From contig CAWIIF010000002.1 of NCBI GenBank assembly GCA_963836015.1, positions 868,001 to 932,000 of the forward strand: a stretch of 64,000 nucleotides of DNA. Reading direction: 5' to 3'. The notes under the pieces are model-generated. The model did no database searches. It was not told where the DNA came from and worked only from the letters and a program-made list of their open reading frames with translations. Of this stretch, positions 43,995 through 52,829 are shown in pieces. The translations under genes were made by a program, and so were the position numbers. How positions within the stretch are numbered: position 1 is the stretch's first letter; the number at the start of each line of letters is the position of its first letter. The DNA comes from CAWCDJ01 sp963836015. GTDB taxonomy: Bacteria > Acidobacteriota > Terriglobia > Bryobacterales > Bryobacteraceae.

Positions 43995-44941
43995 GTTCGC
44001 TGTTCGACGAGCCGGGCGGCTTCGACCGCGACGCGCTCGGTGCGCGCCTGAAGTCGCTGGCCGCGCAGGGCATCTACATCGGCGGCAGTTCCTGGAAATA
44101 CGAAGGCTGGCTCGGCCAGATTTACTCGCCGCAGCGGTATCTTTCGCGCGGCCGGTTTTCGCGGAAGGCGTTTGAAGCCGAATGCCTGCGCGAATACGCG
44201 GAGACCTTCCCCGCGGTGTGTGGGGATTTCGCCTTCTACCAGTTTCCGTCCGAAGAGTTCTGGCGCCGTCTCTTCGCGCAGACCCCGGAAGGCTTCCAGT
44301 TCGCGTTCAAGGTGCCCGAGCAGATCACCTGCCGAATCTTTCCCACCCACGCGCGCTACGGCCCGCAGGCTGGCTCCGAGAACGAAGCGTTTCTCGATCT
44401 CCAGGTGCTGCGCGAGATGTTCCTCCGTCCCTTGCTGCCGTACCGCTCGAAAACGGCGGTGCTGATCTTCGAGTTCGGCGCCTTCGGAAAACGCAGCTTC
44501 GCGGGACTCGGCGAGTTCCTGGACCGCCTCGACCCATTTCTTTCGGGCCTGCCCCCGGAATTTCGCTACGCCGTGGAGATCCGCAATCCGGAGTTTCTGG
44601 ACAAGGACTATTTCTCCTGCCTGCGCAGCCACCGCATCGCGCACGTTTACAATGCCTGGTCGAAGATGCCGGAACTGCGGGAGCAGATCGCGATCCCGGA
44701 CGCCGCGACTGCCGATTTTCGAGTGTGCCGGGCCCTGTTGCGCCGCGGCCGGGTTTATGAGGATGCGGTGGCGAAGTTCGCTCCCTACCGGGAGGTACAG
44801 GATCCGAACCCCGAGGCGCGGGAATCGATGCGGGTGCTGATCGGCCGGGCCCGGGAGAACCGCGAATTCCTGTTTCTCTTCGTCAACAACCGGTTGGAGG
44901 GCAACGCTCCGGCGACGATTCTGTCGCTGGTCGAACCGTAG
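43988..44941 (+). CDS. DUF72-family protein
   Basis: This 317-residue protein has the DUF72 TIM-barrel signature: IYIGGSSWKYEGWLGQIYSP, FAFYQFPSEEFWRRLF, QFAFKVPEQITCRIFPTHAR, FRYAVEIRNPEFLDKDYF and FLFLFVNNRLEGNAPATI. The family is widespread and of unknown function. The ATG overlaps the GGT stop by 7 bases, so both are made from one transcript. The last genes before tRNA-Val. Confidence 0.88.
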   Translation: MVGSLFDEPGGFDRDALGARLKSLAAQGIYIGGSSWKYEGWLGQIYSPQRYLSRGRFSRKAFEAECLREYAETFPAVCGDFAFYQFPSEEFWRRLFAQTPEGFQFAFKVPEQITCRIFPTHARYGPQAGSENEAFLDLQVLREMFLRPLLPYRSKTAVLIFEFGAFGKRSFAGLGEFLDRLDPFLSGLPPEFRYAVEIRNPEFLDKDYFSCLRSHRIAHVYNAWSKMPELREQIAIPDAATADFRVCRALLRRGRVYEDAVAKFAPYREVQDPNPEARESMRVLIGRARENREFLFLFVNNRLEGNAPATILSLVEP

Positions 44942-44974
44942 CCGGCGGACGGTCGAATGCCGCGGGGTGCATGG

Positions 44975-44980
44975 TATACT
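44975..44980 (+). promoter_or_regulatory. Possible -10 box for tRNA-Val
   Basis: TATACT lies 22 bp before the first base of tRNA-Val. The -35 region (around GTCGAA, 44952-44957) is a weak match to TTGACA with 17-bp spacing. Seen in sequence; function inferred. Confidence 0.4.
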
Positions 44981-45002
44981 TTTGATTTCAGCCTTCCCTG
45001 CA

Positions 45003-45079
45003 GGGCCCGTAGCTCAGTTGGTTAGAGCGCTACCTTGACACGGTAGAGGTCTGGCGTTCGAGTCGCCACGGGCCCACCA
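45003..45079 (+). tRNA. tRNA-Val (GAC)
   Basis: The 77-nt cloverleaf is complete. The acceptor stem GGGCCCG pairs with CGGGCCC; the D arm contains AGCTCAGTTGGTTAGAGC; the anticodon stem CTACC/GGTAG encloses the loop TTGACAC with anticodon GAC (45037-45039); the T arm contains GTTCGAGTC. The 3' CCA is encoded in the genome (45077-45079). No second tRNA is adjacent. Confidence 0.96.
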
Positions 45080-45090
45080 TAGAAACGCCG

Positions 45091-46056
45091 CTACTGCTGC
45101 GGCCCGCCGCGGCCGCCACGACCCCCGCGCGGCCTCTGCGCCTCAGCCAGCAGGGTCGCGAATTGCGCGCGCGTCATCTTCAATTTGTCCGGATGAGCGT
45201 CCACCCACTTTTCAAAAGCGGCAAATTTCTGAGATGTCCAACCGCCTTCGAATTCCGCGCCGTTCTTGCCCTGCTTGTTCAACTCAAAGTTAAAGGCATC
45301 CTGAAGGTTGGTAAATTCGGCCTTGCTGACGGCTGCTTCGGCGAGCACCGCGGGAATGAAGATCACGCCGTCCTGTTTCGCCAGGACCAGATCTCCCGGC
45401 AGCACCACGGCCCTTCCGATGCGGACCGGCACATTGATCCCGGTGAGCTGCATTTGAGCCCACGCCGAGGGATCGTAGCCCCGGTAGAATCCATTGAGGT
45501 TCGCGATTTGCCGGTTTTCCTCGGCATCGCGGATTCCGGCGTCGAAGATGAAGCCCGAATGGGTGTGCGCGGCAATGCCGCTCCCCAGATTGGAACCGAT
45601 GAGGGTACCTTCGATGACCTTTCCATAGCCGTCCGCGACCATCGTGTCACCCATCTGGAGCTCATTGATCACCCAGCTATTGGTCCCGCTGACCCGCCCC
45701 TCCGCCTTGCCTTCGGCAGCGACGGCGGCTGCCATGTCCGGCCGGCGCGGCATGAACTGGGCCGTAAGCGCGCGGCCGGCAAACGGCTTTTCGATGTGGA
45801 GAGCCTGCCAGCCGGTTTCAAACTGGCTTACGTAGCCCTGGCCGCGCAAATAGTCCCAGATGTCCTCGATCGATACGTCCAACGCGCGCTCTAACAGGTT
45901 GTCCGCCACCTTCGGGCGCCCGTCGGGGAAGCGCTCCCCCTTCCACTCGGAGGTGTAGAACATGATTTGTTCCTTCGTCTGCTTGATCTGAGCGAAGGCC
46001 GTCGATGCGCCCAGCAGGGTGCAGACGATCAGGCTATTCACGATGATGTTTCTCAT
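45091..46056 (-). CDS. Exported RraA-family protein
   Basis: This 321-residue protein has a signal peptide (IVNSLIVCTLLGASTAFAQ) and a strong Shine-Dalgarno (AAGGAG just before ATG 46056). The RraA/HMG-aldolase-like fold is visible in the C-terminal half: VINELQMGDTMVADGYGKVIEG, GSNLGSGIAAHTHSGFIFDAG, VRIGRAVVLPGDLVLAKQDGVIFIP. Cytosolic RraA proteins are regulators of RNase E, and others are class II pyruvate aldolases; an exported version is unusual outside Acidobacteria and Planctomycetes. It follows a PIG-L-like gene by 24 bp. Confidence 0.85.
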   Translation of the reverse strand: MRNIIVNSLIVCTLLGASTAFAQIKQTKEQIMFYTSEWKGERFPDGRPKVADNLLERALDVSIEDIWDYLRGQGYVSQFETGWQALHIEKPFAGRALTAQFMPRRPDMAAAVAAEGKAEGRVSGTNSWVINELQMGDTMVADGYGKVIEGTLIGSNLGSGIAAHTHSGFIFDAGIRDAEENRQIANLNGFYRGYDPSAWAQMQLTGINVPVRIGRAVVLPGDLVLAKQDGVIFIPAVLAEAAVSKAEFTNLQDAFNFELNKQGKNGAEFEGGWTSQKFAAFEKWVDAHPDKLKMTRAQFATLLAEAQRPRGGRGGRGGPQQ

Positions 46057-46080
46057 TGAGCTCTCCTTATTGGTTATACA

Positions 46081-46806
46081 TTAAGGCAGCAGACCGCGTT
46101 TGCTCTCCCAGTGCCGGAGGAAACCCTCCGCCTGCGGAAAGCCGCCTTCCACTCCCCGTGAGCGCGTGAGCTCCACCTGGCGGGGATACCATTTCTCCGG
46201 CTGCTGGGACGCGTGCGCGTAACAGGCCGCGCGCCTCCGCGATTCCACACTCGAAATATCCACGAAATCGTTGGGCGAAAACATCATGGTATCGTCCGCG
46301 ACTTCGTAGAAGTAAAGCGCCGGTTTTTTGCCGCCTTGCAGCCAGGCATCGAGCACCAGCAGCGAGAGCGCCCGGTGATCGCGGTGCCGGTCGATGGGCC
46401 ACTGCGCGAACACGATGTCCGCCTTCTCGGAATCGAGCAACCGGCGGAACTCGTCGTAATGAGCGTTATCGACAATCGCGCGGCCGTCGTACTGCCCGGC
46501 AAACGCCGCGCGAGCCTTGAGAATCCGGCAGGCATTCTGAGCCTCGGCCGTACGAACAGCTCCGCACTGGCCCGGTTCCGCCCCCTGGCAATACCCTTCC
46601 CCTCGATTCAGGTACAACAGGACGACCTCGTGTCCCAGGTCCGCGTATCGCGAAATCGTGCCGGCGCAGCCGCATTCCGGGTCGCCGGGATGTCCGCCCG
46701 CCACGACGATCTTCAGTCGAGCCCCGGGGCGATCTCCGGCTCTCTGCCGGGCCACGGCGGCTGCGAACGGCACTGCCGCTATCAGGCACCGTCGGGAGAA
46801 TGGCAT
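46081..46806 (-). CDS. PIG-L/LmbE-like deacetylase family protein, HPGD variant
   Basis: This 241-residue protein starts with a signal-like segment (RRCLIAAVPFAAAVA). The fold-specific strand is KIVVAGGHPGDPECGCAGTI, where the family has HPDD: the first Asp, the expected catalytic base, is Gly here, while the metal His and second Asp stay. The later histidine pair is IDRHRDHRAL. It may be inactive or use another residue. It forms an operon with the exported RraA-like protein. Confidence 0.8.
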   Translation of the reverse strand: MPFSRRCLIAAVPFAAAVARQRAGDRPGARLKIVVAGGHPGDPECGCAGTISRYADLGHEVVLLYLNRGEGYCQGAEPGQCGAVRTAEAQNACRILKARAAFAGQYDGRAIVDNAHYDEFRRLLDSEKADIVFAQWPIDRHRDHRALSLLVLDAWLQGGKKPALYFYEVADDTMMFSPNDFVDISSVESRRRAACYAHASQQPEKWYPRQVELTRSRGVEGGFPQAEGFLRHWESKRGLLP

Positions 46807-46959
46807 GCAAACGATTCTAATTCAGCGCGGGTGGAGCCGTATACGTCCGAATTCGGAGTCGTGAGTCCCAAATCCGGACGGAAGAGAGTGGGAAGCCGAA
46901 CTGAATCGGCGCGCAAGTACGGCACGGAACGTGCTCAGACGTCCGTGAGACAAGACCCT

Positions 46960-49411
46960 ATGCGCTCCTTTCTCGATGACCTGCGATTTGGCTTCCGGAT
47001 GCTGTTGAGCCGCCCGGGATTCAGTCTGATCGCCGTGCTCACGCTGGCCCTGGGAATCAGCGTCACCACAGCCATGTTCAGCGTCCTCGACACCATGTAC
47101 TGGAAAGCCTACCCGGGTGCAGCCGATCCGGGGCGGCTGGTGGAACTCGAGACCGTCGCGCCCGACGGCGCCAAGGTGCGCGGCTCGTGGCTGGATTTCC
47201 GCCAATACCGGGACCACCTGCGGCTGGTTTCGGGCGTCGCCGCCCACGACGACACGACCTTCAACCTGGGCCTATCCGAAACGGCCAGGCCGGTGCGTGG
47301 CGAGTTGGTGTCGGGCACCTTTTTTGCGGTGCTCGGAGTGAAGGCGGCGCTCGGCAGGGTCTTCACGCCGGAAGAGACCACCGATACGCCGGGCGCCCAC
47401 CCGGTGGCAGTGATCAGTCACCACCTATGGACCACGGACTTCGAGGCCAGGCGGGACGTGATCGGCAAAACCCTGCGCGTCAACCGTCATGACCTGACGA
47501 TCATCGGCGTGACACCGCCCGAATTCCGCGGAGCCATGACCGGAACTCAGGGCGATCTGTGGATCCCGTTCACCATGGGCGAAGTGCTGGGCGCTATCGA
47601 GAAGGAAAATTTCCGCGACGCTTCCCTCCGTGACGTCTACATGTTCGCACGGCTGGCTCCCGGCACCCGGATCACCGCGGCGCGAACCGAGCTGGCTGCC
47701 ACCGCGCGGCGCATCGGCGCCTCCGATCCCGTCGGACATCGCGGATTCAGCGCTACCTTCGAACCGGCGTGGCGTTCGGAGCTGCACGGCCGGTCGGCTT
47801 TCCTTCAACCCATGATGGTGCTCATGGCCGTATCCCTGCTCATCCTGGCGATCGTCTGCGCCAACGTGGCCAACCTGCTGCTGGCGCGTTCCGTCAGCCG
47901 GCTGCGGGAATTCGGCGTGCGCTGCGCGTTAGGCGCGGGCCGCCTGCGGCTGGCCCGACAGTGCTTCACGGAGACCCTGCTTCTGGCGGGCGCCGGCGCC
48001 CTGGCGGGGGTGCCGCTGGCCCAGTGGATGACCGCCTCCGCGCCACTGCTGCTGCCGAGACTGGCGCGTGCCGGCTCCACCCCTATCGACATGGATGGCC
48101 GCATCGTGGTCTTCGCCGTCCTGATGTGCCTGGCCGCAGCGTTTGCTTCGAGTGCCGCCCCCGTGTTCTTCGTGCTGCACGCCGACGTCAACGCGATCCT
48201 GCGGGAAGGCGGACGCTCGGGCAGCGCGGGCGCGCGTTCGCACCGTTTGCGCGGGGCGCTGGTCATCTCGGAAGTTGCGCTCGCCCTGCTGGTCCTGATC
48301 GGATCCGGCCTGTTCTTCCGCAGCTATCGCAACGTGAACTCCATCGACCCCGGGTTCGACCGCAACAACGTGCTGCTCGCCAACTTTCCCATGGCGAGCG
48401 GCGGCTATTCGGTGGAAGAGCTGGAGCGCTTCTGCCTGCGCCTGCGCGACCGCCTGGAACCGGCTCCGGGCATCGCCGCCGTCAGCTATGCCGACTATGC
48501 ACCGCTATGGTCGACCGACGGCCCCTACACGGCGGCGCTGCCGAAGGGCTTCGTGCCGCGACACCCGGAGGACGTGAAGGTACACCGAACTTCGATCGGC
48601 CCCGGCTACTTCCGGTTGCTCAAGATCCCGCTGCTCGAAGGGCGTGATTTCACGGAAAGCGACGACCGCAAGGCCGAGCGCGTCATGATCGTCGACCAGG
48701 CTTTCGCGAAACGGTTCTACGGCGGGGCGTCGCCTGTCGGGCGGCAGGTGCAGGTCTGGAAAAAGTGGTACAGAGTGGTCGGACTGGTCCGGGACAGCCG
48801 CTATTTCAGTTTCACCGGGGCGTCGCAGCCGCACTACTATCTGCCTTTCCGGCAGTCCTACCAGCAGGGGCAGTTCATTGTGTTCTTCGTCCGCGTGAAA
48901 GGCGATCCGGACGCCGCCATTTCGACCGTACGCCGGGAGGCCGTGACCCTCGACGCGAACGCATCCAGTTTCAGCGCGGCGCCCCTGGCCGAGTACAATG
49001 CGCTTCTTCTGATGCCCCTGAAGCTGGCGGCCAGCATGCTGGCGGCGCTCGGTGTGATCGCATTCCTGTTGGCCGCGGTAGGACTGTATGGCGTGATGAG
49101 CTACGCCGTCAGCCAGCGAACCCGCGAGATGGGCATACGGATGGCCCTGGGGGCGAGGCCGCGGGAAGTGCTGGGAGTCGTGGTGCGCGAAGGCATGCTG
49201 CTCACGGCCGGCGGAGTGGCTATCGGCGTGGCACTCGCTCTCGCGTCGATGCGCCTGCTGGCTGGTTTTCTCGTCGGTATCAGTCCGTTCGACCCGCTGA
49301 CATTCGCCGCCGCCAGCCTGTTCCTGGGGGCAGTGGCCGCGGTGGCCAGTTTCCTTCCCGCCCACCGCGCCACGCGCATCGATCCCGTTCAAAGCCCTGC
49401 GCAGCGAGTAG
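46960..49411 (+). CDS. MacB/FtsX-type ABC permease, acidobacterial duplicated form (3' frameshift)
   Basis: This permease is about 816 residues with two FtsX-like halves: N-terminal membrane helix LIAVLTLALGISVTTAMFSV, a MacB periplasmic core, first FtsX triple-helix set (LLILAIVCANVANLLLA), second MacB core, and the final set (LGVIAFLLAAVGLYGVMSYA, EMGIRMALGARPREVLGVV). There is no ATPase in the neighbourhood, as usual for this orphan type. At the 3' end the frame reads RIDPVQSPAQRVG; removing a C at 49390 gives RIDPVKALRSE and a TAG at 49409, exactly the family's normal end and 6 bp from the convergent gene. Confidence 0.88.
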
Positions 49412-49417
49412 GCGCCG

Positions 49418-49771
49418 TCAGGATTTCGGCGGGCACTCGCCCTCGTACAACTGGCGAAGCTCGCACACTCCGTCGCCGGCGACCTGAAGGAACTCGCGGG
49501 CCATCTGGATCGCCTCTTCCTTCGAGTTCGCCTGCAGGATGGCGAGCCCGCCGATCACCTCTTTGGATTCAGTGAACGGCCCGTCGGTCACCGTCACCTT
49601 CCCGTTCGAGAGGCGCACGCGCGCACCGGTCGCGCTCGGCATGCAGCCCTCGACCGCCACAAGGTAGCCGGCCTTCATCCCCTCTTCGACCAGCTTGCCC
49701 ATTCTGACCATTTCTTCCTGTGAGGGAGGAACTCCCCTTTCCACTGTTTGGTAGACACTCAGAAACTTCAT
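49418..49771 (-). CDS. YciI/DGPF-domain protein
   Basis: This 117-residue protein has the DGPFTESKEVIGGLAIL motif typical of the DGPF group of the YCII-related family, the opening MKFLSVYQT strand and the helix KEEAIQMAREFL. The fold is a ferredoxin-like alpha-beta dimer with unknown activity; genes for these proteins often sit near ECF sigma factors. A GGAGAG Shine-Dalgarno precedes the ATG. Confidence 0.88.
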   Translation of the reverse strand: MKFLSVYQTVERGVPPSQEEMVRMGKLVEEGMKAGYLVAVEGCMPSATGARVRLSNGKVTVTDGPFTESKEVIGGLAILQANSKEEAIQMAREFLQVAGDGVCELRQLYEGECPPKS

Positions 49772-49893
49772 GATGATCTCTCCATATTATTCGACATCAT
49801 ATCTTTCTCTCCTTCTACCAAGGCGTCGAACCAGGACCCGCGAAATCGACACGCCTCCAAATTTTTTCTTGGTCCGTCGGGTATCCTGTCTGG

Positions 49894-50022
49894 ATGGGAA
49901 TACGGCGTCGCGGATTCATTATCGGTGCGGCGGGAATGGCAGCCGCCAAACCACGCGTCCCCTCATGGGAGGTTTGGGGGAGCGCTTCACCACGACGCCA
50001 GTCGGCGGCCATGGACTGACCC
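49894..50022 (+). pseudogene. Truncated Tat-signal fragment
   Basis: ATG 49894 opens a 42-codon frame: MGIRRRGFIIGAAGMAAAKP, a clear twin-arginine leader, then PSWEVWG and an unrelated run to TGA. Exported proteins of this type should go on for hundreds of residues. This looks like the 5' stump of a lost gene at the edge of the receptor/paralog locus. Confidence 0.4.
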
Positions 50023-50048
50023 GCTAAACCCTGTGCCGCCATCGAGTA

Positions 50049-51575
50049 TTAGCCCGCGGCGTTCACATCGCGGATGGCGCGGCCGACAGCGCGGAGATTC
50101 GGGAGACGCATTTCGTCGTACTCGCGGGAAATCAGAACACCCGCGGCCCCAGCTTCGAAGGCTTTGCGCGTCGCCTCGTAAATGCCCTCCGGATTGCTCG
50201 GGAAGGTGACGCCATTGCCGGGAATATCGATCCCGATCCCGGAGTAGATCCTGGTGCGTCCGGCGACGTCCTGGACACAGCGGCGCGTTTCGCGGTAGAC
50301 ATAATCGGGGCCGAGACCCTTGCTGTCCAGCTCGTCGAGCTTGGGTTCGACGTTCTTGTTGTAGCCTTTCAGCGTGTAGAAAAGATCGAGCGCCTGTTCA
50401 TCGGACAGCTCCTTGAAGATGCTGCGGCGCACGGGGTTCAGGTACATGCTGCGAGTGCGCGGGCCGGCGATGTCGTGATAGAGAATGGGCTTGATGAAAT
50501 CCATGTAGTCGGCCATCTCGCGGTAAGTCATGACGGAGCGATAAAACGGATCGAAGGTAGTCCCGAGGTGGTCGACATGCTCGCCTGTATCCGCCTCCGG
50601 CCGGATGGCCTTAACGGAGGCGAACATGGTGCCGAAAAAGTCTTCCTTGGATTCGCGCCACAGGCGTTCCCATCCGAGAATCTCGGGATAGCGGAAGAGG
50701 TAATTCATGACGCTGCCGGGGATGCCGTCTGCCGGTACGGTGTCACTCCCTAAAACTGCTTCGCGCATGAAGCCGTGCAGCTCCTTCATTCCTGCGCGGG
50801 CCCGCTCCGGATCGATGCCCTTCTCGCGGCCGCGGGTGCGGCAATACCGGCAGAAGCAGTACGGCGCGGCTCCGTTGAGCAGGAGATGAGAAAGCGGGCC
50901 GGTGCGCTCGGCGCCGAACTGAAAGCCGTCGAGCTCGTAGGTGCGGAACATATCCTCGGAAGTGGCCAGCCAGAAGTTTTTGTAATCGGGGTTATTGAAG
51001 CAAGGCAGGCGGCCGGGGCGCCCGTAAGCATCGACGGTGAGAACGTGGACCCAGTTAGGAAGCAGGCCGGGCATCTCCGGGGTAAACGGCTCGAGAATGC
51101 GCGCGTAGAGCTTCATCTTCCGTTTGCGGACGGGCTCCAGCATCTCGGCGAACAGGTCGTGGCCGGCGTATTCGTCGCGCGGGTCGACCGGCAGATGGCG
51201 GAGAATAGTGTCTTTGAAATAGACCTCGTGGTGCTTCACCCAAACGTAGGGCAGGCGGCGGTCGTTCAAATCGCGGGCGGGCACCCCGTGATCCTGCGCG
51301 AGCACGTTTGCCTTGCGCTTACGGCGGATGCCATCGGCCGTGTAATAAGTGTGGCTATAGACCAGCAGGGAGTTGATGCCGCACTCACCCTGGAGCCGGT
51401 CCAGCACGCGGTCGATGCCCTCGTCCAGCATGCTGTGCGGCCCCATTTGGATGCCCACGAATCGCCACGCGCCGTTCGTACGTGGCTTCGAGGCCTGTGG
51501 TTCGGCGGCGGCCGCCAGGGGAGAAGCCACGATTCCCTGGAGCAACTGTCTGCGGTTCAAATCGGAATTTCCCAT
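50049..51575 (-). CDS. Tat-exported protein of unrecognised family (paralog A)
   Basis: This 508-residue protein (ATG 51575) has a twin-arginine-like leader (NRRQLLQGIVASPLAAAA). The body looks like a large TIM-barrel hydrolase: RFVGIQMGPHSMLDEGIDRVL, HVLTVDAYGRPGRLPCFNNP, GFQFGAERTGPLSHLL, a C-x-C-x2-C cluster (CFCRYCRTRG), and a final strand VLISREYDEMRLPNLRAVG. The same landmarks occur in the same order in the gene at 56649. Acidic residues at the ends of strands (E in AERTGPL, E in REYDEM) could be catalytic. I suspect a glycosidase-like enzyme but cannot name one. An IS element now separates it from the receptor. Confidence 0.7.
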   Translation of the reverse strand: MGNSDLNRRQLLQGIVASPLAAAAEPQASKPRTNGAWRFVGIQMGPHSMLDEGIDRVLDRLQGECGINSLLVYSHTYYTADGIRRKRKANVLAQDHGVPARDLNDRRLPYVWVKHHEVYFKDTILRHLPVDPRDEYAGHDLFAEMLEPVRKRKMKLYARILEPFTPEMPGLLPNWVHVLTVDAYGRPGRLPCFNNPDYKNFWLATSEDMFRTYELDGFQFGAERTGPLSHLLLNGAAPYCFCRYCRTRGREKGIDPERARAGMKELHGFMREAVLGSDTVPADGIPGSVMNYLFRYPEILGWERLWRESKEDFFGTMFASVKAIRPEADTGEHVDHLGTTFDPFYRSVMTYREMADYMDFIKPILYHDIAGPRTRSMYLNPVRRSIFKELSDEQALDLFYTLKGYNKNVEPKLDELDSKGLGPDYVYRETRRCVQDVAGRTRIYSGIGIDIPGNGVTFPSNPEGIYEATRKAFEAGAAGVLISREYDEMRLPNLRAVGRAIRDVNAAG

Positions 51576-51598
51576 TTTCCCGGTCTCCGGACTAGTCA

Positions 51599-51611
51599 AT
51601 ATGGAGCGACC
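51599..51611. repeat. Left inverted repeat of the IS element
   Basis: ATATGGAGCGACC; exact inverse of the sequence at 53357-53369. An inner repeat GCGACCAG (51606-51613) pairs with CTGGTCGC (51689-51696), bracketing the 85-nt leader just before the transposase ATG. Confidence 0.85.
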
Positions 51612-51698
51612 AGCCGCCGATTCGCAGTTGTCGCGGGTTACGCTGTGAGTCGGTGAAAACCGCGGCGCAGAGCCGCATACGAAAGGAACTGGTCGCTT

Positions 51699-52829
51699 AT
51701 GTCTAAAGTACGCTTTGTCGGTCTGGATGTCCATGCGGAGACGATTGCCGTTGCCGTCGCCGAAACGGGCGGTGAGGTCCGCTCGCTGGGTGTTATCCCG
51801 AACCGCTTGGAATCGGTTCGCAAGCTGGTTCAGAAGCTCGGCCCGGTTCAGCATCTGCGTGCCTGTTACGAGGCCGGTCCCACTGGATACGTGCTGTACT
51901 GGCAACTCACGAAATTGGGGGTGACCTGCGAGGTGATCGCGCCGAGCCTGGTGCCCAGCAAGCCCGGCGACCGGGTGAAGACAGACCGCCGCGATGCGGA
52001 AAAACTGGCGCGTTGCTACCGCGCCGGCGAACTGACTCCGGTTTGGGTGCCCGACGATGACCATGAGGCGTTGCGCGATCTGGTCCGCGCGCGGGAGGCC
52101 GCGAAGAAAGATCAGCTCAAGGCGCGGCACCGCCTCAGTAAATTTCTCCTGCGCCATGGACAGCGCCCGGAGGGGCTGAAGGCGTGGACGAAGAAGCACC
52201 TGGAGTGGATCAAGAGCCACGTGCGCTTCAAGCAAGCGGCACTGGAGGCCACATTGGCTGACTATTTGGAAGAAGTGGACCATGTTGCCGCGCGCATTGT
52301 GAAACTCGAGACGGCGATCGACGAAGCCGTCCAACATGCGCCGGCGGAGATTCGGGCGGTCATCGAAGCGCTACAGGCTCTTCGTGGTGTGGCCCAAACG
52401 ACGGCGGCTACGATCGTCTCGGAACTCGGCTCGTTATCGCGATTCCAGAGCCCTCGACAGTTGATGGGCTACAGCGGCTTGGTCGCGTGCGAACACTCCA
52501 GCGGAAACCGCATTCAGCGCGGTGGCATTACCAAGACCGGCAACGGCCACCTCAGACGCGTATTGGTCGAGGCGGCATGGGCGTATCAGCATCGTCCCAA
52601 CGTAACCGGGTTCCTCTTGCGGCGACAGAAGAACTTGGCCCTGGGCGAGGAGGCCAAGAAGATCGCCTGGAAGGCGCAACAACGATTACACAAACGCTAC
52701 CTGGCGATGTCGGCCCGCGGCAAAAACAAGAATCAGATCGTGGCGGCGATCGGACGCGAACTCGTGGGTTTCGTGTGGGCCATCGCAGTGGGCGCGGAGA
52801 GACAGCAGAAGCTCACGGCCGCTGCATGA
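51699..52829 (+). CDS. IS110-family transposase (DEDD recombinase)
   Basis: This intact 376-residue protein has the RuvC-like DEDD catalytic set at D10 (GLDVH), E58 (CYEAGPTGY), D96 and D99 (KTDRRDAEKLA). The C-terminal Transposase_20 domain has LRGVAQTTAATIVSELG and the serine-containing signature HSSGNRIQRGGITKTGNGHLR. GAAAGGAAC before the ATG serves as Shine-Dalgarno. No frameshift or stop is present, so the element may be active. IS110-family recombinases are guided by a bridge RNA coded in the element's own non-coding end. Confidence 0.95.
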   Translation: MSKVRFVGLDVHAETIAVAVAETGGEVRSLGVIPNRLESVRKLVQKLGPVQHLRACYEAGPTGYVLYWQLTKLGVTCEVIAPSLVPSKPGDRVKTDRRDAEKLARCYRAGELTPVWVPDDDHEALRDLVRAREAAKKDQLKARHRLSKFLLRHGQRPEGLKAWTKKHLEWIKSHVRFKQAALEATLADYLEEVDHVAARIVKLETAIDEAVQHAPAEIRAVIEALQALRGVAQTTAATIVSELGSLSRFQSPRQLMGYSGLVACEHSSGNRIQRGGITKTGNGHLRRVLVEAAWAYQHRPNVTGFLLRRQKNLALGEEAKKIAWKAQQRLHKRYLAMSARGKNKNQIVAAIGRELVGFVWAIAVGAERQQKLTAAA

